Assembly: GCA_028279995.1 (NCBI GenBank)
Contig: JANQMQ010000553.1
Location: 1 to 5,249 of the forward strand
Direction of reading: 5' to 3'
DNA length: 5,249 nt
Source of the DNA: Candidatus Phaeomarinibacter sp.
GTDB taxonomy: Bacteria; Pseudomonadota; Alphaproteobacteria; CGMCC-115125
Shown: piece by piece, positions 1 to 5,079 of the stretch
How positions within the stretch are numbered: position 1 is the first letter of the stretch
Layout of the letters: each line of letters opens with the position of its first letter
The notes under the pieces: generated by a model
What the model saw: only the letters and a program-made list of their open reading frames with translations
What the model was told of the DNA's origin: nothing
Database searches by the model: none
Position numbers and translations under genes: made by a program

Positions 1-172
1 TGGTGCGGATGCCACCATCGCGGACATTGCCGGGTACAGCTACATCGCCCACGCGCCGGAAGGCGACGTCTCTCTGGAGCCATACCCGCATATCCGCGCC
101 TGGCTGAAGCGCATTGAAGACCTGCCGGGTTTTGTCGCCATGAAGGCAACGCCCATCGGGCTTGCGGCCTGA
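1..172 (+). CDS. Glutathione S-transferase family protein, C-terminal end (5'-truncated by the window)
   Basis: The reading frame is open from base 2 to a TGA at 170-172 and gives the last 56 residues of a protein that begins outside the window. The visible part begins [20 protein letters not shown], which matches the conserved helix-6 N-capping segment (S/T-I-A-D) of the all-helical C-terminal domain of cytosolic GSTs. It continues with the usual '[17 protein letters not shown]' helix and loop that ends many bacterial GSTs. The family conjugates or reduces electrophilic substrates with glutathione in the cytoplasm. The substrate and subclass cannot be told because the thioredoxin-fold N-terminal half is missing. 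A strong hairpin follows 15 bases after the stop, so this is probably the end of a transcription unit, although the next gene lies on the same strand. The family call is firm and the function is open. Confidence 0.88.
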   Translation, partial: GADATIADIAGYSYIAHAPEGDVSLEPYPHIRAWLKRIEDLPGFVAMKATPIGLAA

Positions 173-187
173 CAGCGATAGGCACCT

Positions 188-212
188 GGGGCGACCGTTT
201 TCCGGTCGCCCC
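188..212 (+). terminator. Strong GC hairpin after the GST gene, probable terminator or attenuator
   Basis: GGGGCGACCG (188-197) pairs perfectly with CGGTCGCCCC (203-212) around a TTTTC loop, giving a 10-bp stem with nine G-C pairs. It begins 15 bases after the GST stop and ends 27 bases before the next gene's start. The bases after the stem (GTTCGGCATTCTT) are only moderately T-rich, with no continuous T-run. Termination may therefore be partial or Rho-assisted, and read-through into the downstream flavin-barrel gene is possible. Confidence 0.62.
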
Positions 213-239
213 GTTCGGCATTCTTGAAGGATCAGATCA

Positions 240-1217
240 GTGAACACATTCGATGCACCGGAACAGACGTCACCGTTTCACGCGGGCGAAATCGCCGTCC
301 AGAAGAAACTCGGTGTTGATGAGCGTATGTCCGTCATCGGTGCAAAGTTCATTCGCGACTACATGCCTGAGGAACACCGGGACTTCTACGAGCAGCTGCC
401 ATTCATCGTGCTGGGAACCCAAGACCCGTCCGGACAGCCCTGGGCGACAATCCTCGCAGGCCATCCGGGTTTTGTTGCAAGCCCTGACGAGCGTCATCTC
501 ACCCTTTCGTCATACCTGCCGGCGGCAGATCCTGCCCTTATGTCGCTGTCAAAGGGCGCTGCCGTTGGTGGCCTTGGAATTGAACTGGCAACGCGCCGCC
601 GCAATCGTTTCACCGCACGTGTTGATGCCCTCAGCAAAAGCAGTATCAGCCTGTCGATTGATCAGAGTTTTGGAAACTGCCCACAATACATCCAGACCCG
701 CACACCGGTGGAAACGAGGGATGCAACAAGACCACACCCCGAAGTTCCAGTCCCGATCGCGGCGCTGGAAGGTAATGTCCGACGCCTTGTTGAACAGGCA
801 GACACCTTCTTTGTGGCCTCCGCGACCCAGCCGGACGCGCCTGCGGGTCACAGCAACGGCGTGGATGTTTCGCACCGGGGCGGAGCGGCTGGTTTCGTAA
901 AGGTCGAAAATGATCGTGTACTGACGATTCCCGACTATGCTGGCAACAACTTCTTCAACACACTAGGCAATCTGCTGGTGAACCCCAAGGCAGGCCTGCT
1001 GTTCCCCGATTTCGACACCGGCGCACTTGTGCACCTGGCCGGAACAGTCGAGATCATCTGGAGCGGCGCAGACGTCGACCAGTTTCCCGGTGCCGGCAGG
1101 GCGTGGCGCTTCAGCCTCGACCACGGGATAGTCAGACCGGATGCTTTGCCCTTGCGGTTCGAGTTCGGTGAGTTCTCTCCACGATCCGCTAAGACGGGCA
1201 CTTGGCAGGATGCCTAA
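240..1217 (+). CDS. Pyridoxamine 5'-phosphate oxidase-like flavin split-barrel protein (COG3576-like), 325 aa
   Basis: The protein carries two stretches typical of the stand-alone PNPOx-like/COG3576 proteins. An N-terminal barrel region (about residues 45-155) contains 'LPFIVLGTQDPSGQPWATILAGHPGF' and the family signature FGNCPQYIQTR (144-154). A second barrel (about 186-275) contains 'DTFFVASATQP' and 'IPDYAGNNFFNTLGNLLVNP' (about 230-249). Related proteins are presumed to bind FMN or F420-like flavins and are often fused to a ferredoxin/FAD reductase. No such reductase domain is present here. True PNPOx enzymes of vitamin B6 synthesis are about 220 aa, so pdxH is not implied. The GTG start is chosen because GAAGGA (226-231) sits 8 bases upstream and the next in-frame ATG would remove 29 conserved-looking residues. 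It is cytoplasmic, with no signal peptide. Its TAA overlaps the stop of the convergent crotonase gene. The substrate is unknown. Confidence 0.85.
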   Translation: MNTFDAPEQTSPFHAGEIAVQKKLGVDERMSVIGAKFIRDYMPEEHRDFYEQLPFIVLGTQDPSGQPWATILAGHPGFVASPDERHLTLSSYLPAADPALMSLSKGAAVGGLGIELATRRRNRFTARVDALSKSSISLSIDQSFGNCPQYIQTRTPVETRDATRPHPEVPVPIAALEGNVRRLVEQADTFFVASATQPDAPAGHSNGVDVSHRGGAAGFVKVENDRVLTIPDYAGNNFFNTLGNLLVNPKAGLLFPDFDTGALVHLAGTVEIIWSGADVDQFPGAGRAWRFSLDHGIVRPDALPLRFEFGEFSPRSAKTGTWQDA

Positions 1218-1882
1218 GGCTTGAGGCTTGCTTCGATTGTAGCAATCGTCTGGGCACGGATGAGTTTCTTGTTGGCGGCGTACGCACCATTGGGCAGCTG
1301 ACCGAGCTGGGCGGCGATGCCGGTTGCCGTTTCCAGCACCTTGTCCGCTGCCACGACCTGATCAAGATAACCGACTTCAACGGCGCCTTCCGGGTCATAC
1401 ATCTTGGCCTGAATAATGGCTTCCGTCAGGTAACGCGGGCTGAGCCGCGCACGCGGTAGCTCAATGCCGAAGATGGGCAATGTCATGCCGTTGGTCGTTT
1501 CATTGGCCCCGATGGCGAACTCGCCTGCAGCGCCGATGCGGGTGTCGCAGCCAGCCAGAAGAAAGACACCCATGGCGATGGCGTGGCCCGTGCAGGCGCC
1601 CACGATGGGCAACTTGTTGGCATAGAGGCGCAGCGCAAATGCGCCGCCGCGATTGACCAGCGCAACAACTTCTTCCGGGCTTGCACCGTTCATCAGCTTG
1701 AGATCAAAGCCTGCGGAAAAGAGCCCCGGCTTGCCGGTCAGCACGACTGCCTTGGCGTCCGCTTCTGCCTTGTCCATGGCGCCTTCCAGCGCTTCCAGCA
1801 GAGCAGGGTTCACAGCATTTGCTTTGCCGTCGTCCATCGTAATGACGGCGACGTCGCCGTCCATGTCCAGTGTCACGCTCAT
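1214..1882 (-). CDS. Crotonase-family acyl-CoA enzyme, probably delta3-delta2-enoyl-CoA isomerase type, 222 aa
   Basis: The crotonase fold is clear. LFSAGFDL (54-61) supplies the first oxyanion-hole backbone, and 'GHAIAMGVFLLAGCD' (99-113) matches the second oxyanion-hole helix. 'GANETTNGMTLP' (125-136) carries the catalytic Glu128. Aligned by eye to rat enoyl-CoA hydratase, the Glu144 position is Phe107, while Glu128 corresponds to Glu164. Hydratases use both acids. The IGANET motif resembles IGLNET of human mitochondrial ECI1, which works with one glutamate. I therefore infer an isomerase of unsaturated fatty acyl-CoA beta-oxidation, though other crotonase reactions are possible. At 222 aa it lacks about 30 residues of the usual C-terminal helical part and ends in a basic segment (KKLIRAQ) without any sign of frameshift. 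The start has GGGGAG (1891-1896) 8 bases upstream. It is probably transcribed separately from yghU because of the terminator between them. Confidence 0.85.
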   Translation of the reverse strand: MSVTLDMDGDVAVITMDDGKANAVNPALLEALEGAMDKAEADAKAVVLTGKPGLFSAGFDLKLMNGASPEEVVALVNRGGAFALRLYANKLPIVGACTGHAIAMGVFLLAGCDTRIGAAGEFAIGANETTNGMTLPIFGIELPRARLSPRYLTEAIIQAKMYDPEGAVEVGYLDQVVAADKVLETATGIAAQLGQLPNGAYAANKKLIRAQTIATIEASLKP

Positions 1883-1936
1883 CTTGTTGACTCCCCGCCT
1901 GATCTAAATCGGTAAGTTCATTTACAAAACTAATAA

Positions 1937-1966
1937 GGGGCCACATGGCAAAACGCCAGTGGCCCC
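1937..1966 (-). terminator. Rho-independent terminator downstream of the yghU-like gene
   Basis: Read on the minus strand, GGGGCCAC (1966-1959) pairs with GTGGCCCC (1944-1937). Inside it a second 4-bp stem (1955-1958 with 1946-1949) forms after a one-base bulge and closes a small A/C-rich (plus-strand) loop. The stem is followed on the minus strand by TTATTAGTTTTG, a usable T-rich tail. It lies 43 bases past the yghU stop and about 55 bases before the crotonase start, so it should uncouple the two genes. A 10-bp inverted repeat (1932-1941 with 1982-1991) allows a competing, longer stem. Confidence 0.82.
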
Positions 1967-2009
1967 TCAGGCAAAAGGGTCGCCCCTTATTGCAAATCAG
2001 GCTGCGCGA

Positions 2010-2885
2010 TTACTCGGCAGCTTCGACCTTGTCCTGCGTCTTGGTATCGAAGTCGCTGGCGTCATGGCGTTCATGCAGCTGCATTTCCGGCGCGCCGAAC
2101 ACCCGGTTAACCATCCGGCCCCGCTGAACAGCGGGACGCTCGCCAACCAGATCCATCCACCGCTTTACGTTCTTGTACTCCTGTGTCTGCAGGAATTCCG
2201 CAGCGTCATACGCGGCATTGGCCACCACGGCGCCATACCAGGGCCAGATGGCCATGTCGGCAATGGTGTACTCATCGCCCGCCATATAGGTGTGATCGGC
2301 AAGGTGCCGGTCGAGCACATCCAGCTGACGCTTCACTTCCATCGCAAACCGGTCGATGGCGTACTCGATCTTGATCGGCGCATAGGCATAGAAATGCCCG
2401 AAGCCACCACCAAGATAGGGCGCACTGCCCATCTGCCAGAACAGCCAGGACAGGCACTCCGTCCGCGCCACATGTTCCGTCGGCAGGAACTCACCGAATT
2501 TTTCGGCGAGATAAAGCAGGATGGACCCGGACTCGAACACCCGCGTCGGCGGATTGGTGCTGTGGTCCATCAGCGCGGGAATCTTTGAGTTGGGATTGGC
2601 ACCGACAAACCCGCTGCTGAACTGCGATCCATCACCGATGTTCACAAGCCACGCGTCATACTCCGCACCGCTGTGCCCCTTGGCCAGCAGCTCCTCCAGC
2701 ATCACGGTGACCTTCACGCCATTCGGTGTGCCTAGGGAATAAAGCTGCATCGGATGCTTGCCGACCTGCAATTCCTTGTCGTGGGTCGGCCCGGCAATCG
2801 GGCGGTTGATGTTGGCGAACCGGCCGCCGCTTTCCTTATCCCATTTCCAGACCTTTGGCGGGACATATTCATTGCTATCGCTCAT
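2010..2885 (-). CDS. yghU: Glutathione-dependent disulfide-bond oxidoreductase, YghU type (GST superfamily), 291 aa
   Basis: The protein follows E. coli YghU almost end to end as I recall that sequence, including the N-terminal extension 'KVWKWDKESGGRFANINRPI' (11-30), the HERHDASDF motif near the C-terminus (271-279), and total length (about 288 aa in E. coli). The thioredoxin-like domain contains YSLGTPNGVKV (49-59), whose Thr53 and Asn55 match the residues that contact glutathione sulfur in the YghU/YfcG group. It also has NPNSKIPAL with the cis-proline at 103, and ESGSILLYLAE (118-128), which binds the gamma-glutamyl end of glutathione. The helical domain has 'GDEYTIADMAIWPW' (203-216). 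The family shows glutathione-dependent disulfide reductase activity and little classical transferase activity, acting in the cytoplasm in thiol or peroxide homeostasis. AGGGAG (2892-2897) lies 6 bases before the ATG. The physiological substrate is not known from sequence. Confidence 0.95.
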   Translation of the reverse strand: MSDSNEYVPPKVWKWDKESGGRFANINRPIAGPTHDKELQVGKHPMQLYSLGTPNGVKVTVMLEELLAKGHSGAEYDAWLVNIGDGSQFSSGFVGANPNSKIPALMDHSTNPPTRVFESGSILLYLAEKFGEFLPTEHVARTECLSWLFWQMGSAPYLGGGFGHFYAYAPIKIEYAIDRFAMEVKRQLDVLDRHLADHTYMAGDEYTIADMAIWPWYGAVVANAAYDAAEFLQTQEYKNVKRWMDLVGERPAVQRGRMVNRVFGAPEMQLHERHDASDFDTKTQDKVEAAE

Positions 2886-3056
2886 GGCGCACTCCCTGAT
2901 GTGCTGATTGTCATGTGTATGGCGTCTGATGTTGCGGCCATGTGATCACGCCTTGGCGCAATCGTCGAGCCGACTTTCACCCCCAAAGTGAGTCCACACG
3001 GAGCAAGTTTCAACACCAGGCCTCTTCACATCGCCAGGCGCGGGCCACGGCCAAAC

Positions 3057-3086
3057 TTGACATTCATGGATCAAATGAGACATTAG
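3057..3086 (+). promoter_or_regulatory. Predicted sigma70-type promoter of the tetR-hydroxylase operon
   Basis: A perfect TTGACA -35 box (3057-3062) is followed by an 18-base spacer and CATTAG (3081-3086) as a weak, 3-of-6 -10 box. With normal -10 to +1 spacing, transcription would begin at about 3093, the A of the tetR ATG. An alternative -10, GACATT (3079-3084, 16-base spacer), is equally weak. There is no Shine-Dalgarno sequence before the ATG, which fits a leaderless transcript. The -35 is convincing; the -10 is inferred. Confidence 0.55.
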
Positions 3087-3094
3087 TGTCTCAT
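3075..3094 (+). promoter_or_regulatory. Probable TetR-family operator: perfect 8-bp inverted repeat over the -10 and start codon
   Basis: ATGAGACA (3075-3082) and TGTCTCAT (3087-3094) are exact reverse complements separated by TTAG. The repeat is flanked by direct copies of GATCAA (3069-3074 and 3095-3100). It covers the proposed -10 and the first two bases of the tetR ATG, the usual position of an autoregulatory TetR-family operator. A regulator bound here would block transcription of both tetR and the downstream hydroxylase gene. It lies 190 bases upstream of the divergent yghU gene, so control of that gene is less certain. Confidence 0.72.
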
Positions 3095-3650
3095 GATCAA
3101 TCCGAAACGGCTACCTGCAAGGCAGGCCCTCATTGAAGCGGCGTTCGATGTTCTAAGTGGCAATCCCGGCGCCTCCCTTGCTGAGATCGCACTCGCAGCC
3201 GGCGTCGGCCGGGCCACATTGCACCGCCAGTTCGCCAGCCGGGACGAACTGCTGCGCGCTCTTGCGCACATCGCAATTGAAGAGATGGACGCTGCTACCG
3301 ACACCGCCTGCGCCGGCGTTGAAAGCCATGGCGACGCACTTCGCCTGTGCTTCGACGCGCTGATCCCGCTGGGCAACCGTCATGATTTCATCGCCCGCGC
3401 CTCTTTCGACCAGGACGACACCCTTGCCGCTGTGTATGAGCGGATGACGGCCGAAACCGCCGAGATGGTCGACGGTGCCAAACGCGAGGGCATCTTTGCG
3501 CCTGACGTACCGGCCAGCTGGATCATACAAGCCTATGATCATCTTCTTTATGCGGCATGGCAGAGCGTCCGCAGCGGTGACGCCACGCCAACTCAGGCAG
3601 CCGGGCTTGCCTGGCGGACACTGACCCGGGGTCTGGAGTCCTCCCGCTGA
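3093..3650 (+). CDS. TetR/AcrR-family transcriptional regulator, 185 aa
   Basis: The N-terminal DNA-binding domain is complete. Helix 1 spans about 10-22, and the helix-turn-helix is 'SLAEIALAAGVGRATLHRQF' (28-47), followed by the family's 'SRDELLRAL'. Residues 55-183 form the variable helical ligand-binding domain, rich in Ala and aromatic residues. The ligand cannot be predicted. The start is fixed at this ATG because the frame has a stop at 3084-3086 and the next methionine is residue 65, beyond the HTH. No ribosome binding site precedes it, and the ATG lies inside the inverted repeat at 3075-3094, so autoregulation and leaderless translation are both likely. Its stop and the next ATG share a base (TGATG), which ties it to the hydroxylase gene, its most probable target. 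A transport or lipid-responsive repressor is the default expectation for this family. Confidence 0.93.
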   Translation: MINPKRLPARQALIEAAFDVLSGNPGASLAEIALAAGVGRATLHRQFASRDELLRALAHIAIEEMDAATDTACAGVESHGDALRLCFDALIPLGNRHDFIARASFDQDDTLAAVYERMTAETAEMVDGAKREGIFAPDVPASWIIQAYDHLLYAAWQSVRSGDATPTQAAGLAWRTLTRGLESSR

Positions 3651-4552
3651 TGACACATGAAACTCTGGGAGAGATCGGCACATCCATCGACGAAACCTTC
3701 TTCGTGATCGGCGGAGCAATCCTGCTGATCGAAATCACGAAGGGTCTGTTCACCCGTTCGATGACCGGCCGCAGCTTTCTCGACATGCTGGCCAACATCT
3801 CGACGCAGATCCCGTTTCTGCTCGTTGAAATCGTTCTGCTGGTAACGGCGTACACAGCCTATGAAGTTATAAGCGAAACCTATGTAAGCTGGGTGTTCCC
3901 GCTCACGGTTCCGGTCATCCTGCTCGGCGTCCTGGTCTGTGACGTGACCTACTACTGGGAGCACCGCATCGCCCATGAAGTGAGGCTGCTATGGACGCAG
4001 CACGCCGTCCACCACTCATCGCGCCACATGAACATCACGACCGGCGTACGCTTCGGCCCGGCGGAAGGAGTCTGGAGCGCTATCTGTCATTTCCCGCTTA
4101 TCCTTGTCGGCTTCCCGCCGGAAGTCGTGTTCTTCGGCTTGCTGACGGTTCAGGCCTATCAGACATGGATTCACACAGAACTTGTCGGCCAACTGGGACC
4201 CATCGAGGGCATCCTCAACACACCCGCCAACCACCGTGTCCACCATGGATGCGACGCCAAATACATCGACAAGAACTATGGCGGCATCTTCATTATCTGG
4301 GACCGGCTGTTTGGCACCTATCAGCGCGAAGAGGAAACACCACGCTACGGGCTGGTCCGCAACTTCGACAGCGTCAATCCACTGCGGGTCTGGTTCTCCG
4401 AGCTACCAGGATTGTTCCGTGATCTGAGGAAGTCGAAGTCACTCGGCGATGTGTGGAGGTGCCTGATGGCTCCTCCCGGCACCTATGCCGCATCCGCATC
4501 AAGGCCCTCGTCCAAACAGGGTGACACCGGCAAGGTTGCGGCAGACAGCTAG
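3650..4552 (+). CDS. Fatty acid hydroxylase / sterol desaturase-family membrane di-iron oxygenase, 300 aa
   Basis: The histidine clusters that hold the di-iron centre are all present: HRIAH (105-109), HAVHH (118-122) and HRVHH (195-199), with a further His175 between them. This is the pattern of the FA_hydroxylase superfamily (PF04116, COG3000). Hydrophobic segments at about 16-30, 54-74, 83-103 and 143-170 suggest an inner-membrane protein with the histidines facing the cytoplasm. The 'GGIFIIWDRLFGTY' segment (211-224) is also typical of bacterial members. The family inserts O2-derived oxygen into, or desaturates, lipid chains or sterol/carotenoid rings. The specific substrate cannot be read from sequence. 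The last 25 residues are a polar low-complexity tail. The ATG overlaps the tetR stop, so translation is probably coupled. Co-transcription with its likely repressor suggests induction by a lipid or hydrophobic substrate. Confidence 0.92.
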   Translation: MTHETLGEIGTSIDETFFVIGGAILLIEITKGLFTRSMTGRSFLDMLANISTQIPFLLVEIVLLVTAYTAYEVISETYVSWVFPLTVPVILLGVLVCDVTYYWEHRIAHEVRLLWTQHAVHHSSRHMNITTGVRFGPAEGVWSAICHFPLILVGFPPEVVFFGLLTVQAYQTWIHTELVGQLGPIEGILNTPANHRVHHGCDAKYIDKNYGGIFIIWDRLFGTYQREEETPRYGLVRNFDSVNPLRVWFSELPGLFRDLRKSKSLGDVWRCLMAPPGTYAASASRPSSKQGDTGKVAADS

Positions 4553-4612
4553 TCTTTTGCCATTCCGCCCCATAAGCTCCCGGCAACAAAAACCTGAGTT
4601 GGGGGAACACAC

Positions 4613-4990
4613 ATGCTCTGGATAGCCCGCATAACCGTCGGTCTTGGCTTCCTGTTTTCATTGCTGATGGGAGTACAGACCTTCTTCATGCCGGAGGTGT
4701 CAGCGGTGACACTTGGGCTGGGAACGGACCTCCCGGCCCTGGGCTTCAACACCTTCAGGGCAGACATTGGCGCCTTCTTCCTGACCGCTGCGGTGTTCGC
4801 CGGTCTTGGCCTGTTTGCTGGGCGGCCCGGTGCGATCTACGGCGCCGCCCTGCTCTACGGCCTCGCCCTCACCGGCCGCATCATCGGCGTGGTGATGGCC
4901 GGGGCCCCGGAAGGCATCGCAACTCCCATCATCGTTGAAGCCGTGTTGGTGCTGTTCTTCGTGTTCGGAGCGCGAACGCTCAGCCGCTGA
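4613..4990 (+). CDS. Small four-helix membrane protein, DUF4345-like, 125 aa
   Basis: Four hydrophobic helices are visible at about residues 3-25, 51-69, 73-96 and 103-121, joined by short loops. The order resembles DUF4345-type proteins: a 'FMPE' loop after helix 1, FRAD (48-51) opening helix 2, a Gly-Arg in helix 3 (88-89) and a glutamate in helix 4 (109). This assignment is from memory of the family pattern, and no function is established for it. The ATG is preceded by GGGGGA (4601-4606) with a 6-base gap, a strong ribosome binding site. It starts 60 bases after the hydroxylase stop on the same strand, with no hairpin between. It may therefore be a third gene of the tetR operon, though a separate promoter is not excluded. 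It has no metal-binding or catalytic motif. Confidence 0.8.
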   Translation: MLWIARITVGLGFLFSLLMGVQTFFMPEVSAVTLGLGTDLPALGFNTFRADIGAFFLTAAVFAGLGLFAGRPGAIYGAALLYGLALTGRIIGVVMAGAPEGIATPIIVEAVLVLFFVFGARTLSR

Positions 4991-5018
4991 TGCGTCCCGT
5001 AAATCCAAAGGCTCAAGA

Positions 5019-5048
5019 TTGACCTCGAGATAAAACTAATGACATAAT
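5019..5048 (+). promoter_or_regulatory. Predicted sigma70-type promoter of the sulfatase gene
   Basis: TTGACC (5019-5024, 5 of 6 to consensus) and CATAAT (5043-5048, 5 of 6) are separated by 18 bases in an unusually AT-rich stretch. Transcription would start at about 5055, giving a leader of about 25 bases with a Shine-Dalgarno before the TTG start at 5080. The box layout is the same as in the tetR promoter. Confidence 0.66.
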
Positions 5049-5061
5049 GAATGTCATTAGT
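5035..5061 (+). promoter_or_regulatory. Probable operator: perfect 11-bp inverted repeat over the sulfatase -10 box
   Basis: ACTAATGACAT (5035-5045) and ATGTCATTAGT (5051-5061) are exact reverse complements around the spacer AATGA. The repeat encloses the -10 box and the expected transcription start, a classic repressor position. An RNA hairpin role is less likely because the proposed transcript would start inside the right arm and could not form the stem. The cognate regulator is not in the window unless it is the TetR protein. Its own site shares GACA/TGTC cores but with different spacing. Confidence 0.72.
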
Positions 5062-5065
5062 ATTT

Positions 5066-5070
5066 GGGGA
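5066..5070 (+). promoter_or_regulatory. Ribosome binding site that selects the TTG start of the sulfatase
   Basis: GGGGA lies 9 bases before TTG at 5080. It is the only good Shine-Dalgarno near the beginning of this frame. The only upstream ATG (5047) overlaps the -10 box and has no ribosome binding site. Confidence 0.6.
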
Positions 5071-5079
5071 TGTATCCAC

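Noticed and set aside
549..875. Long open frame on the minus strand inside the flavin-barrel gene
   Set aside because: It has no recognisable motif, no ribosome binding site, and an Arg/Cys/His-rich composition typical of GC-rich shadow frames. The plus-strand gene explains the region.
1959..2588. Long plus-strand open frame opposite yghU
   Set aside because: The minus strand encodes a nearly full-length YghU match, and the plus-strand translation has no family signature.
2..2885. Idea that the two GST-superfamily genes are duplicates
   Set aside because: The tail at 1-172 is an ordinary short GST end and lacks the YghU-specific C-terminal HERHDASDF region. They are different branches of the superfamily.
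2942..2949. GTGATCAC palindrome upstream of yghU
   Set aside because: It is a short perfect palindrome with no repeat partner or adjacent promoter boxes. Such 8-mers occur by chance, so it was not called an operator.
2898..3056. Promoter for the divergent yghU gene
   Set aside because: I searched the minus strand for a -35/-10 pair and found no combination good enough to report.
3004..3059. CAAGTTT (3004-3010) and AAACTTG (3053-3059) inverted pair
   Set aside because: It is only 7 bp with a 42-base gap, which is chance level. The right copy overlaps the -35 region but shows no extended symmetry.
3153..3719. Long open frame (188 codons) on the minus strand across tetR and the hydroxylase start
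   Set aside because: It is antisense to clear TetR helix-turn-helix coding sequence and its protein resembles nothing I know. It is judged a GC-driven shadow.
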